Assembly: GCA_002719675.1 (NCBI GenBank) | Contig: PBID01000003.1 | Location: 229,497-293,496, forward strand | Length of the DNA stretch: 64,000 nucleotides | Reading direction: 5' to 3' | Source: Chloroflexota bacterium | GTDB taxonomy: Bacteria > Chloroflexota > Dehalococcoidia > Lucifugimonadales > GCA-2719675 | Part shown: piece by piece, positions 28,333 through 39,260 of the stretch | Layout: each line of letters starts with the position of its first letter | Numbering within the stretch: the stretch's first letter is position 1 | Notes under the pieces: generated by a model | The model's database searches: none | Seen by the model: the letters and a program-made list of their open reading frames with translations, nothing else | Told to the model about the DNA's origin: nothing | Position numbers and translations under genes: made by a program

Positions 28333-29745
28333 TTAAGGGTGGTAAATTACCATTTTTAATTCTGTCATTTCTTCAACTGCATATTTTGGACCTTCTTTGC
28401 CCATTCCACTATCTTTAAGGCCTCCATATGGCATCATGTCAGCTCTCCATTGGGGCCCAGAATTTATCATCAAGTTTCCAGAATCTACTTGTTTAGCAAA
28501 TTTCATAGCGTTATCAATATTTTGAGTAAATATTGCAGCACTTAATCCATAATTACTGTCATTTGCCATTTTTATGGCGTCATCTAGATCTTCGAATGGA
28601 GTAACAGCTACAGCAGGACCGAAGAGTTCTTCACAAGAAATTCTCATTTCTGCTTTAACGTCAGCTAAAACTGTTGGTTGGTGCATTGCTCCCTCATATT
28701 CTCCTCCAACCAAATTTCTGGCACCCGAGTTAATTGCTTCTGTAATCCATTCGTTTACCCTTGTGGCATCATTATTTCTGACCATGGGACCCATTTTTAC
28801 AGATTCATCTAATGGATTACCTGTTTTAATTGCCTTAACTCCATCAGTCAAAGCATCAAGATAGTCGCCATATAAAGATTTATTTGCAATTATTCTTTGA
28901 GCTGAAATACAAACCTGTCCTGAATTTGAAAAACCACTACTGATAGTTGCTTGAACAACTTTGTCTATATCTGCATCCGGCATAATGATCAAAGGGGAAT
29001 TTGAACCCAACTCCATAGTGACCTTTTTTAACCCAGCTGCTTTGCATATTTGCTCTCCCACATCTTTACTTCCTGTGAATGTAACCTTCCTTACTCTAGG
29101 ATCTGAGACTATTCGGTTTCCAATTTCTCCACCTGGACCAGTTATACATTGTATTGCTTCTTCTGGGGCTCCTGCTTCAAGTAATATTTTTGTTAATTTA
29201 AGAGCTGAAAGTGGTGTGTCAGTTGCTGGTTTAATTATTACAGAATTTCCAGCAGCTAATGCTGGACCAACTTTATGACAAACAAGGTTTAGTGGAAAAT
29301 TAAACGGACTTATTGCTGCTACAACTCCACAGGGTACTCTCATTGTGAATCCAAATTGACCTGTCCAGTGTGGAGCACTGTCTAGAGGTATTGTTTCTCC
29401 ATACAACCTTTTTGCTTCTTCGGCTGAACTGGTCATTGTTTGAATTGCTCTTTCAACTTCTGCTTTAGCTTCTGTAATAACTTTTCCTTCTTCTAAAGTA
29501 ATAGTTTCTGCAAGATCTTTTAGATTTTTTTGCATCAAATTAGCTGTTTTTAGCAATATTTCATATCTTTTATAAGCTGGAATATTTTCCATTACTTTTG
29601 CACCATTGACAGAGCTGTTAATTGCATTTTCTACATCTTGTACATTTCCTTTTGGAACAGTATCTATAATGGTTCCGTCAAATGGATTAGTTACATTAAT
29701 TTTTTCATTACGGTCAACCCATTCACCTGAGATATAAAATTTCAT
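28333..29745 (-). CDS. Aldehyde dehydrogenase family protein
   Basis: VTFTGSKDVGEQICKAAG...VTMELGSNSPLIIMPDADID...GFSNSGQVCISAQRI. Confidence 0.94.
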   Translation of the reverse strand: MKFYISGEWVDRNEKINVTNPFDGTIIDTVPKGNVQDVENAINSSVNGAKVMENIPAYKRYEILLKTANLMQKNLKDLAETITLEEGKVITEAKAEVERAIQTMTSSAEEAKRLYGETIPLDSAPHWTGQFGFTMRVPCGVVAAISPFNFPLNLVCHKVGPALAAGNSVIIKPATDTPLSALKLTKILLEAGAPEEAIQCITGPGGEIGNRIVSDPRVRKVTFTGSKDVGEQICKAAGLKKVTMELGSNSPLIIMPDADIDKVVQATISSGFSNSGQVCISAQRIIANKSLYGDYLDALTDGVKAIKTGNPLDESVKMGPMVRNNDATRVNEWITEAINSGARNLVGGEYEGAMHQPTVLADVKAEMRISCEELFGPAVAVTPFEDLDDAIKMANDSNYGLSAAIFTQNIDNAMKFAKQVDSGNLMINSGPQWRADMMPYGGLKDSGMGKEGPKYAVEEMTELKMVIYHP

Positions 29746-30053
29746 AATTTTCCCTTTTTTAGTTTTCTATATTATTTTAAATAAATATTTTGAAGTAAGT
29801 CTAAACCATTTAATCAGATTACATGAAGTAAATTTCTTACAATAAGTTGGATTTTGTCGGAATATTTATTTTTCTTGATTTTTTACTTTGATTTGTACGG
29901 ATATTCAGTATTAGTAAAAAGTATTGTAAATTAATTAAAATAAGTTTGAATCAATTTTTAAAAAATGTTAAAATAATTCCTATAAAAAGTTTAGTAATTT
30001 ATTTAAATTATTACGATTTCGTATCTGAATTTTCATCACAGGAGTTAATCTAG

Positions 30054-32081
30054 ATGGCAACTTTGAAAAATCAAGAGCAGTCTTATTCAGCTAGTGATAT
30101 ACAGGTCCTTGAAGGTATGGAGGCTGTACGACGTCGCCCTGGAATGTATATTGGTTCCACTGATCAAAGGGGTATTCATCAGCTTATTTATGAAGCAGTG
30201 GACAACTCTGTGGATGAATTTATGGCGGGATATTGTACTAGTGTACAAGTAGATATTGATAGCGATGGAGTTGTTATTGTTGAAGATAATGGTAGAGGTA
30301 TTCCTGTTGATGTACATAAAAGAACCAAAGTATCAGGTGTAGAAACTGTTATGACAACTTTGCATGCTGGAGGTAAGTTTGACAGTAAAGCTTATCAGGT
30401 GTCCGGAGGTTTGCATGGTGTTGGAATTTCTGTTGTAAATGCACTTTCCTCATTTTTAAATGTTGATGTTTATCGAGATGCTAAACACTATGAGCAAAAA
30501 TTTTCCAGAGGTAAAACAACCTCAGATCTTTCTAGTGAAGATATTCCCAAAGAAGACAAAAAAGCTACAGGAACGAGAGTTTCGTTTAAGCCAGATGCAG
30601 AAATATTTCCAGATATAGATTATGATTTCTCAATTTTGTCTCAACGATTCAAAGAAATTGCTTACTTAAATAAGGGTTTAAAAATAAGTTTTAAGAGTGG
30701 TTGGGGAGTTAGTAATTTAACTGAAGATGAAATATTGGATGATGATGATGAAACTGAAGATCAGCAAATGGATTTATTTGCTGATCAAGAGCCCAAGAAA
30801 GGTGAAATTCGAGAAGTTGAATATTTCTTTGAGGGAGGTATTAGTCAATTCGTATCTGATATGAATTCTAGCAGAATAGCATTGCATGAAGATCCCATAT
30901 ATGTGGAAAAAGAAATTGAAGGTACAATCGTTGAAGTTGCATTACAGTATAATGATGGATTTTCTGAGTCTGTTTATGCATTTGCAAATTGCGTAAATAA
31001 TGCTGACGGAGGTACTCATGTCACTGGTTTTAGGGCTGCATTGACAAGGGTTATGAATGATTCTGGACGTAAATATGGTTTGCTTAAAGCAAGTGATCCT
31101 AATCTTTCTGGAGAAGATGTTAGAGAAGGTCTAGCTGCAGTGATTTCTGTGAAATTAACAGAACCTCAATTTGAAGGTCAAACTAAGAGAAAATTGGGGA
31201 ATCCTGAAGTAAGAGCTCAGGTGGAAGGTGTATTGGGAGAATCACTTCAAATATTTTTGGAAGATAATCCAATAGATGCTAAAAGGATTTTAGATAAGTG
31301 TTTGACTGCGCAACGCGCTAGAGATGCAGCTAGGAAAGCAAGAGAGCTAATCATTAGGAAAAATGCAATGGATGGCGGCGCTTTGCCTGGTAAATTAGCA
31401 GATTGCTCTGATAAAAATCCTGAAAATTGTGAAATATATATCGTTGAGGGTGATTCTGCTGGAGGAACAGCAAAAATGGGAAGAGAAAGGTCTAATCAAG
31501 CTATATTGCCTTTGCGGGGTAAAGTGTTAAATGTGGAAAAAGCTCGAGAAGATAAAATGCTTGCTCATCAGGAGATAAGGGCATTGATTATTGCATTGGG
31601 TGCTGGGTTAGGGGATGAATTTGATTGTTCAAAATTAAGATACAATAGGGTCATTATAATGACAGATGCTGATGTAGATGGATCTCATATCAGGACTTTA
31701 TTGTTAACTTTCTTTTTCCGTCATATGTATCCTCTTATTTCTGAAGGACATCTTTACATAGCACAACCTCCTTTGTATAGAATTGCAAAAGGCAGGAAAC
31801 AAGAATGGGCATATAGTGATTCTCATAAAGATGAATTGATTTCAAAATTTAATGATGATTCAAAAGTAAATGTTCAGAGATATAAGGGATTGGGTGAAAT
31901 GAGTGCTGAACAACTTTGGGAAACTACAATGAATCCTGCTGATAGATCTTTGTTACAAGTTAATCAAGAGGATGCTCTCGAAGCGGATAATGTTTTTTCT
32001 ATGCTTATGGGTGATGTAGTTGAACCTAGAAGGAATTTTATTCAGCAAAATGCTTTAGAAGTTAAAAATTTGGACGTATAA
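30054..32081 (+). CDS. gyrB: DNA gyrase subunit B
   Basis: VLEGMEAVRRRPGMYIGSTDQRGIHQLIYEAVDNSVDE...YIVEGDSAGGTAKMGRERSNQAILPLRGKVLNVEKA...MTDADVDGSHI. Confidence 0.98.
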   Translation: MATLKNQEQSYSASDIQVLEGMEAVRRRPGMYIGSTDQRGIHQLIYEAVDNSVDEFMAGYCTSVQVDIDSDGVVIVEDNGRGIPVDVHKRTKVSGVETVMTTLHAGGKFDSKAYQVSGGLHGVGISVVNALSSFLNVDVYRDAKHYEQKFSRGKTTSDLSSEDIPKEDKKATGTRVSFKPDAEIFPDIDYDFSILSQRFKEIAYLNKGLKISFKSGWGVSNLTEDEILDDDDETEDQQMDLFADQEPKKGEIREVEYFFEGGISQFVSDMNSSRIALHEDPIYVEKEIEGTIVEVALQYNDGFSESVYAFANCVNNADGGTHVTGFRAALTRVMNDSGRKYGLLKASDPNLSGEDVREGLAAVISVKLTEPQFEGQTKRKLGNPEVRAQVEGVLGESLQIFLEDNPIDAKRILDKCLTAQRARDAARKARELIIRKNAMDGGALPGKLADCSDKNPENCEIYIVEGDSAGGTAKMGRERSNQAILPLRGKVLNVEKAREDKMLAHQEIRALIIALGAGLGDEFDCSKLRYNRVIIMTDADVDGSHIRTLLLTFFFRHMYPLISEGHLYIAQPPLYRIAKGRKQEWAYSDSHKDELISKFNDDSKVNVQRYKGLGEMSAEQLWETTMNPADRSLLQVNQEDALEADNVFSMLMGDVVEPRRNFIQQNALEVKNLDV

Positions 32082-32082
32082 A

Positions 32083-33009
32083 TCATTCCCATATTCCGGT
32101 ACTAAAATATCTTTCTCCGATATCGTTCAATATAGTTACTACTCGGCTGTTATTTTGATGTTTTCTGCAAATCTCCATGGCAGCAGTGATATATGCTCCT
32201 GAAGATTGGCCTACAAATAAACCTTTTGATGCTAATAGTTTAGAAATCCTAGCTGCATTTTCGATATCAACATGGATTTCAGAATCAACAATATTTTGGT
32301 CAAAAGTATCAGGTATATAATGTCCTTCTCCTATAGATTTTAAGCCTTCAATACCTGGCCATTCATCAAAATTGATTAAAACAATTTCTATTTTGGAATT
32401 ATGTTGTTTTAGTTTTTTACCTATTCCTGAAATTGTTCCTCCGGTACCTACTCCAGCTACAAAATGAGTGATGCCGTTTACTTGATTTAAAAGTTCTTCT
32501 GCAGTAGTTTCAAAGTGAGCTAATGGATTCATTACGTTTGAATATTGATCGCACCAAAAATATTTTTCTGGGTCATTATTATATAATCTTTTTACTTCTC
32601 TGATAGTTTCGTCATATCCTAAAAGAGGATCAGTGAAAGTTAGCTTAGCTCCATGTGCAATCAAACGTTTTTTTCGTTCTTCGCTAGCATTTTCAGGCAT
32701 TACAAGTTCAACTTGACGGTTAAGTGTTGTTCCAATCATTGCGTAAGCAATTCCTGCATTACCTGAAGTAGCATCAAGAATAGTTTTATTTTTATCTAAT
32801 TTATTGTTTAAGATTGCATCAACTAACATTCTTAGAATAGGTCTGTCTTTTATCGATCCTCCGGGGTTTAGAAATTCATATTTTGCAAATAACTTAGATT
32901 GTCCCAGATTTAATTCTGGGAAATTAATTTCAGCTGTAGGGGTATTTCCAATTGTTGATAGAGTTGGATATTTTTCAATAAATTCTAGAATGTTTTTTGG
33001 GAAAGGCAA
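32083..33009 (-). CDS. PLP-dependent cysteine synthase family protein
   Basis: EFLNPGGSIKDRPILRMLVDAI...ATSGNAGIAYAMIG...HFVAGVGTGGTISGIGKKLKQ. Confidence 0.92.
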   Translation of the reverse strand: MPFPKNILEFIEKYPTLSTIGNTPTAEINFPELNLGQSKLFAKYEFLNPGGSIKDRPILRMLVDAILNNKLDKNKTILDATSGNAGIAYAMIGTTLNRQVELVMPENASEERKKRLIAHGAKLTFTDPLLGYDETIREVKRLYNNDPEKYFWCDQYSNVMNPLAHFETTAEELLNQVNGITHFVAGVGTGGTISGIGKKLKQHNSKIEIVLINFDEWPGIEGLKSIGEGHYIPDTFDQNIVDSEIHVDIENAARISKLLASKGLFVGQSSGAYITAAMEICRKHQNNSRVVTILNDIGERYFSTGIWE

Positions 33010-33200
33010 TGTTTTACTTCCTGTAAATATTAATAATTTGTATTAAAAATATTGTTTATTAAGTTTAAGACTGACAGTGATTTCTTGTCTAGTCAAGTAT
33101 ATCTAGAAATTTTCTTTTTTTCTATCTAATATGTATAGTGTGAATTAAGGATTTATTTTCAATGTAAATGTATTATTATTTGAAAAATCAGTAGATATTT

Positions 33201-35207
33201 ATGAAACTTAATGACATAGAACAAAAAATTAAATCTATAAGAGATCAAATCAATAGACATAATCATTTGTACTATATTTCAAATTCACCAGAAATTTCAG
33301 ATATTGAATATGACATTTTATTTAGATCACTTTTATCTCTGGAAGAAAAATTTCCGGAATTTATTACTTCTGATTCTCCTTCTCAAAGAATATCAAGTGC
33401 TGTAAGTTCAGAATTTAAACAATTTGAACATATGTCTCCTATGTATAGTTTGGCAAATTGTTTTAGTGAAAAAGAATTTTTAGATTGGTATAAGAGAACT
33501 TTAGATTTGTCAGGTTATGGTCAACTTGATTTGGTTTCTGAAGTCAAATTTGACGGTTTAGCTGTTTCAATGATTTATGAAAAAGGAATTTTTGTTAGAG
33601 GATCTACTCGTGGGAACGGAATAATAGGTGAAGACGTCACAAATAATTTACGTACGATTAAGACTATCCCCATGGTTTTGATGGGAAATGTTCCTGAAAC
33701 TTTAGAGGTTAGAGGGGAGGTAATTTTTCCTAAATCAAAATTTGATCAATTTAATGAATCTAGAAAAACTGAAGGTTTATCTTTATATTCAAATCCTAGA
33801 AATTTAGCTGCCGGATCATTGCGGCAATTAGATTCAAAAGTTACTGCTGAAAGAAGTTTGGACATCTTTGTTTATGGTGTAGGGTATTCAATTGGGAATG
33901 ATTTGAAGACACAATGGAATGTTTTGAATTATTTGAAATCTTTAGGATTTAAGGTGAGTAATTTATCTTCTTTGTTTGTTAAACCACAAGAGGTAATAGA
34001 TTTTTACAACACTCTGGTAGACAGTATTTCAAATGAAGATTTTTCAGCCGATGGTGTCGTTGTTAAAGTTAATAATTTAGAAGTGCAACAGCAGTTAGGT
34101 GTTGTGGGTAAAGATCCTAGATGGGCTATAGCTTACAAATTTCCTTCAATTAAGTCAGTTACAAAATTAAAAAATATTGAATTGAGTGTTGGTAGGACAG
34201 GAAGAATTAGCCCTGTTGCTATTCTTGAACCTGTGAATATCGGAGGAGCTATAGTTAGACAAGCTAGCTTACATAATTTCGATTATATAGTTAACAATGA
34301 TTTGAAGATTAATGATTTAGTAGTTGTTGAAAGGGCTGGTGATGTGATACCTAAGGTTGTTTCTTTTGTTCCTGAAGGTAGAAAAGGAGTGGAATTTGAA
34401 TGGATATTCCCTGAAGAATGCCCTTCTTGTGGAAGTAAGATAATCAGATTAGAGGGAGAGTCTGCACATCTATGTATCAGTTCATCTTGTCCAGCTCAAC
34501 TCAAAAGATTAATTGAACATTTCGTTAGTAAACCAGCTATGAATATTGAAGGAATAGGAATCAAACAAATTTCTATACTTATTGATAATCATATTATTTA
34601 TAATCAAGCAGATTTATTTGATTTAGATTCTAAGAAAGATGAAATAATTAATTTAAATGGTTTTGGAGAAAAAAGGTTTAATAATTGGCAAAAATCTATA
34701 GAAGAAAGTAAAAAGGTTGCATTTTCTAGAGTACTTGTAGCTTTAGGTATACCTCATGTTGGATTAGAAACCGCTGAAATAATTTCAAGAAATTTTAAAA
34801 GCATCAATAATTTAATTGCTGCCAGTGAGTTAGATTTAGTTTCTTTACCTTCTATTGGGCCAAAAGTTGCATATTCTATTCAAAATTATTTTTCTAATGA
34901 AGATAACAAATATTTAGTGAATCAATTAATTTCTACAGGCGTAAGATTTGATAATTCTACAGACAATATGGTTGTTGATAGTAAATTACATGGTCTGAAA
35001 TTTGCAATTACTGGGAGTTTTGATAATTATAACAGGGCAGATTTAGTTTCTATAATTAAGGATTTGGGAGGAATAGTGAGTAGTAGTGTTTCTAAGACAA
35101 CAAATTATCTTATTACAGGAGATAATCCTGGATCAAAATTGGATTTTGCAAAATCCAACGAGGTAAAGATTATAAGTATTAAAGAATTTATAGAATTGAC
35201 TTTATAA
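33201..35207 (+). CDS. ligA: NAD-dependent DNA ligase
   Basis: LVSEVKFDGLAVSMIYEKGIFVRGSTRGNGIIGEDVTNNLRTI; Cys4 zinc finger CPSCGSK...CISSSCPAQ; C-terminal BRCT. Confidence 0.97.
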   Translation: MKLNDIEQKIKSIRDQINRHNHLYYISNSPEISDIEYDILFRSLLSLEEKFPEFITSDSPSQRISSAVSSEFKQFEHMSPMYSLANCFSEKEFLDWYKRTLDLSGYGQLDLVSEVKFDGLAVSMIYEKGIFVRGSTRGNGIIGEDVTNNLRTIKTIPMVLMGNVPETLEVRGEVIFPKSKFDQFNESRKTEGLSLYSNPRNLAAGSLRQLDSKVTAERSLDIFVYGVGYSIGNDLKTQWNVLNYLKSLGFKVSNLSSLFVKPQEVIDFYNTLVDSISNEDFSADGVVVKVNNLEVQQQLGVVGKDPRWAIAYKFPSIKSVTKLKNIELSVGRTGRISPVAILEPVNIGGAIVRQASLHNFDYIVNNDLKINDLVVVERAGDVIPKVVSFVPEGRKGVEFEWIFPEECPSCGSKIIRLEGESAHLCISSSCPAQLKRLIEHFVSKPAMNIEGIGIKQISILIDNHIIYNQADLFDLDSKKDEIINLNGFGEKRFNNWQKSIEESKKVAFSRVLVALGIPHVGLETAEIISRNFKSINNLIAASELDLVSLPSIGPKVAYSIQNYFSNEDNKYLVNQLISTGVRFDNSTDNMVVDSKLHGLKFAITGSFDNYNRADLVSIIKDLGGIVSSSVSKTTNYLITGDNPGSKLDFAKSNEVKIISIKEFIELTL

Positions 35208-35232
35208 AATATAGAGCCACAAGGAGATAGAT

Positions 35233-36420
35233 ATATATCTTTCGCAAATTAACTTAATTAACGTACGAAATTATTCTCGTTTGAATATGGATCTGCCTGA
35301 GGGGATTGTTCTTATTAATGGAAATAACGGACATGGAAAAAGTAATTTACTGGAAGCTATCCATATTTTAGTGGCTGGCAAATCTCAGAGAGCTATAAAT
35401 GATTCAGAAATTGTTTTGAGGAGTGACAATATAGTTAAAGATCATGCACAAATTTCTGTCAATGTAGTAAGAAAAGATCAAAATATAAGCAAAGTCGAAA
35501 TGGATTTAATTAGTAAAAACATATCATCTTATAGTAATGAATTTGTTGATCGGGAAAATGAGAAACTAATTAAATTCAATAAAGTTTTTAAGGTGAATGG
35601 AAATATAATCAAGGTCTCTGATTTTATTGGAAGAATTAATGCAGTGATTTTTACAGCTAAAGATCTAGATTTAGTATATGGAGGACCAAATCTTCGCAGA
35701 AAATATTTAGATCTTTTTATATCTCAGATGGATAAAAAATATATTAAATGCTTACAAAATTTTAATAGGATTGTTTCTCAAAGAAATCATTTGCTTAAGG
35801 CTATTCGTTCAAAAAAATCATCAGAAGATCAACTGGAACAATGGGATGATTTTTTAGTAGATTCTGCTCAGTATTTGATTAGATCTAGAAGTAAAGTAAT
35901 TCAATCTTTAACGGAAAAAGCTAAACCTTTACATAGTGAACTTTCAAAAAATGATTCTGTTTTAGATATTAAATATCAACCAAGTATCAAAATTGACACA
36001 GATTCTTCAGTTGAAGAAAATTCTGATTTTATAAAAAATCTCTTTGCTTCTATTAGAAGCAAAGAGTTACATGAAGGAGTTACATTATTTGGCCCTCATA
36101 GGGATGATTTTTTGATGACATTAGATGAGGGAGGTATTGCAAGTTATTCTTCAAGGGGTCAAAGTAGAACTTTTTTGTTAGCTTTAAAACTTGCTGAAGC
36201 AGAATTATTGACAAAAATGTCAGGTGAAGAACCTATATTACTTTTAGATGATATCATGTCCGAATTAGATAAATTTAGACAGTCTTATATTATGGATAGG
36301 CTAACACATTATCAGCAGTGTATTGTTACTTCTGCTGAATCTGAGATTTTGAATCAAAATGTTCTGCCTATTATGAATAGTTTTAATGTAGAGAATGGTT
36401 CAATTACGAAAAAATTTTAA
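35233..36420 (+). CDS. recF: DNA replication/repair protein RecF, proposed ATA start (ORF track begins late at 35281)
   Basis: In-frame N-terminus upstream of the called TTG: (ATA)YLSQINLINVRNYSRLNMDLPEGIVLINGNNGHGKSNLLEAIHIL; AAGGAG (35221-35226) lies 6 nt before the ATA; in-frame stop TAG at 35212-35214 bounds the ORF. Confidence 0.9.
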   Translation: MYLSQINLINVRNYSRLNMDLPEGIVLINGNNGHGKSNLLEAIHILVAGKSQRAINDSEIVLRSDNIVKDHAQISVNVVRKDQNISKVEMDLISKNISSYSNEFVDRENEKLIKFNKVFKVNGNIIKVSDFIGRINAVIFTAKDLDLVYGGPNLRRKYLDLFISQMDKKYIKCLQNFNRIVSQRNHLLKAIRSKKSSEDQLEQWDDFLVDSAQYLIRSRSKVIQSLTEKAKPLHSELSKNDSVLDIKYQPSIKIDTDSSVEENSDFIKNLFASIRSKELHEGVTLFGPHRDDFLMTLDEGGIASYSSRGQSRTFLLALKLAEAELLTKMSGEEPILLLDDIMSELDKFRQSYIMDRLTHYQQCIVTSAESEILNQNVLPIMNSFNVENGSITKKF

Positions 36421-36435
36421 ATTAAGAGGTGTTCT

Positions 36436-36870
36436 ATGAAAAGTATTGATGAAAAAGCTATAGAAACATTTAGTAATTGGAACATTGCTTTTAATTCTAG
36501 AGATGTTGAGAAACAAATATTTTATATGCATTTCCCTCACCTAAGATTAGCTAATAATAAATTTGAGCTGTGGGAAAAGGCTAATGATTTTAGAGAATCT
36601 CACGAAGAAATGACTACAAAACTTATTTCAGAAAATTGGAGTTCTACAGAAACTATTTCAATTGAGCCTGTTCAATTTAATGAAGATAAAGTTCATTTAG
36701 CAATTACTCAAGCTAGGAAAAATATAGATGGCTTTAAATATAATGTTTTTGATACATTATGGATTTTTACAATTATAGATGGTGATTTGAAAGTTCAGTT
36801 TAGGTCTTCGTTTTTAAAAAATACGATTGCGAATGGAGTCGGAGGGATTGAGGTGTTTTCTAAACTTTGA
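36436..36870 (+). CDS. SnoaL/NTF2-like hypothetical protein
   Basis: AIETFSNWNIAFNSRDVEKQIFYMHFPHLRL...DTLWIFTIIDGDLKVQFRSSF; NTF2-like pattern. Confidence 0.6.
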   Translation: MKSIDEKAIETFSNWNIAFNSRDVEKQIFYMHFPHLRLANNKFELWEKANDFRESHEEMTTKLISENWSSTETISIEPVQFNEDKVHLAITQARKNIDGFKYNVFDTLWIFTIIDGDLKVQFRSSFLKNTIANGVGGIEVFSKL

Positions 36871-36894
36871 ATACATTTTTTCGTTGTTTTACTT

Positions 36895-38001
36895 TTAGTA
36901 TTTTAATGTAGCATGTTTATAAACTTGCAGGATTTTTTTAGTTACATTTTGCCATGAATATTCATTTGCAACTTTGAATGCGTTATTCGAAATTTTTGTT
37001 TTTAACTTTTTGTTATTTATCAAGATTTCTAAAGTATTTGCTATAGATTCAGGATTCTTAGGTTCAGTTAAAATTCCATTGTAGTTATCTTTGATTAAAC
37101 TGGAATAACCTTCAATATTTGATGCTACAATAGGTTTTTGAGCAGACATTGCTTCAAGTATCACATACCCAAAGCTTTCATTACCAATTGCAGGAGAACA
37201 AAATATATCAGCTGTGTGGAGATATCTAATTTTGTCTTTTTCTGATACTTCTCCGATAAAATGAATGTCTTTTAAATTTTGAGCGCTAATTATATCGTTG
37301 AATTGCGTACTATTGCTGACAGGGCCAACAATTAGTAAACGTAAATCAGTATATTTCCATTTAAGTTTTCCAAATGCGCTGATAATATACTTTAATCCTT
37401 TCCTTTTATCAGATCTTCCAATGAATAGTATATTTGTTTTAGAATCTTTAAATTTTGTGATTTGATGTTTGTGATTTTGATATAGATCGATATGAATTCC
37501 ATTAGGAATTATTTGATATTTTCCAGGGAAATATTTGCTGATAAATTCTTCAGCTGGTTTTGATACTGCTATTGAAGAATGAATTTTTTCAAAATATGGT
37601 TTAAAAAAATTTGCAAAACCGAATTTATAGATTGATGTACCTTCAAAAGAGTGAAAAGTTGCTATATTGATAGAATTAGAATTTTTTATTATTGAAGGTT
37701 GAATAATTCCAGCAAATGGTTCATGAAGATGAATAATTTCAAAATTTTCTTTTTCAATTTTCCTTTTTGTTTTTGAAATTTCAAAAGGATTTACAGAAAT
37801 ATGAGCAATTGAGCCTCCACTAGGTAATGGAAAAGGCTTGCCTGTTGATAAAAAATTATTTTCTTTAAAATTTTGGCTTGATGGTCCAATTATTTTGACT
37901 TGGTGTTTTAATTTCAGAAGTTCCTTAGCTAACCCAAGTATGTGGTTATTCACACCGCTTGGTCTAGAAAAATCGTATGGAGACGTTAGGGCTATTTTCA
38001 T
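36895..38001 (-). CDS. GT4 glycosyltransferase, PimA-like
   Basis: MKIALTSPYDFSRPSGVNNHILGLAKELLKLKHQVKIIGPSS...IIHLHEPFAGIIQPSI...IPNGIHIDLY...ESFGYVILEAMSAQKPI. Confidence 0.85.
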   Translation of the reverse strand: MKIALTSPYDFSRPSGVNNHILGLAKELLKLKHQVKIIGPSSQNFKENNFLSTGKPFPLPSGGSIAHISVNPFEISKTKRKIEKENFEIIHLHEPFAGIIQPSIIKNSNSINIATFHSFEGTSIYKFGFANFFKPYFEKIHSSIAVSKPAEEFISKYFPGKYQIIPNGIHIDLYQNHKHQITKFKDSKTNILFIGRSDKRKGLKYIISAFGKLKWKYTDLRLLIVGPVSNSTQFNDIISAQNLKDIHFIGEVSEKDKIRYLHTADIFCSPAIGNESFGYVILEAMSAQKPIVASNIEGYSSLIKDNYNGILTEPKNPESIANTLEILINNKKLKTKISNNAFKVANEYSWQNVTKKILQVYKHATLKY

Positions 38002-38046
38002 TATTAAGAACGAGATATATACTTAGTAGTTTTTAGAAATAGTTTT

Positions 38047-39129
38047 TTAACGTATGTCTTCTTTAATAAATTCTTCAAGCATTTTTTTTGCTTCAGCGTC
38101 AGTAAATTGTTTAGGGGGTGATTTCATGAAGTATGCTGAAGGAGCTAATACTGGACCACTTATGCCTCTATCTAAAGCAATTTTGATACATCTAATTGCA
38201 TCTATAACAACTCCAGCGGAATTAGCAGAATCCCACACCTCTAACTTAAGTTCTAGGTTTAAAGGCATATCCCCAAAACTTTTCCCTTCTATTCTTATAT
38301 ATGCCCATTTTCTATCTTCTAACCATGGAACATGATCACTGGGGCCTATATGAATATTTTCACCGCCAATATCATAATCAATTTGAGATGTAACAGAGCC
38401 AGTTTTAGAAATTTTCTTAGAAGTTAATCTATCTTGATCTAACATATTCAAAAAATCGGTATTTCCGCCAAAATTTAATTGATATGCTCTTTCTATATGC
38501 GCTCCTCTGTCTCTGAATAAACGTGTTAAAACTCTGTGAACAATGGTTGCTCCAACTTGAGATTTAATATCATCACCAATAATGGGGACACCAGCTTTTC
38601 TAAATTGATTTTGCCAATAATCTCCCTTGCCGCTAGCAATGAAAACAGGCATGCAATTGATAAAACCACATTTTGCTTTTAAAACTTGTTCAACATACCA
38701 TTTAGTAGCTTCTTCAGATCCTACAGGTAAATAATTTATGACCACATCAACTTTATTTTCTACTAAAATTTTTACAATATCAGAAGTACTGCCATCTGCT
38801 TTTTTAATGATTCCAGATGTAAATTTTCCTATTCCGTCGTGGGTCATTCCTCTTTGAACGATCACTCCAGTTTTTGGCACTTCAGCAAATTTTAATAGAT
38901 TATTGGGTTTCGCAAAGATTGCTTTTGATAAATCGAGACCAACTTTATTAGAATCAACGTCAAAAGCAGCCACTACTTTAATGTTAGAAATTCCATATTT
39001 GCCTAATACAGGATGCATTAATCCAGGTATGGAATCCTTATTAGTAGCATCTTTATATTTTTCAATTCCTTGAATCAATGCGGAGGCACAGTTACCTACA
39101 CCGATAATTGCAACGTTTATATTTTCCAA
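38047..39129 (-). CDS. ino1: Inositol-3-phosphate synthase (actinobacterial/archaeal type)
   Basis: [18 protein letters not shown]-like N-terminus; [24 protein letters not shown]...[13 protein letters not shown]. Confidence 0.92.
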   Translation of the reverse strand: MENINVAIIGVGNCASALIQGIEKYKDATNKDSIPGLMHPVLGKYGISNIKVVAAFDVDSNKVGLDLSKAIFAKPNNLLKFAEVPKTGVIVQRGMTHDGIGKFTSGIIKKADGSTSDIVKILVENKVDVVINYLPVGSEEATKWYVEQVLKAKCGFINCMPVFIASGKGDYWQNQFRKAGVPIIGDDIKSQVGATIVHRVLTRLFRDRGAHIERAYQLNFGGNTDFLNMLDQDRLTSKKISKTGSVTSQIDYDIGGENIHIGPSDHVPWLEDRKWAYIRIEGKSFGDMPLNLELKLEVWDSANSAGVVIDAIRCIKIALDRGISGPVLAPSAYFMKSPPKQFTDAEAKKMLEEFIKEDIR

Positions 39130-39260
39130 TAGCGCACCCAGTTAAGTTATTATGTTTAAGTAAAATTTCAAAATTAATATAGCACAAATACAAATTTTAT
39201 CATTTCAGTGGATTTGTCTCAATGTTTTATTCTGATTGCTGAGTTTAAAGTTATTATAGG

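Noticed and set aside
29746-30053. Possible oriC near dnaN/gyrB/recF
   Set aside because: No dnaA gene in the window and no recognisable DnaA-box cluster (TTATCCACA-like) in the ALDH-gyrB spacer; AT-richness alone is not evidence.
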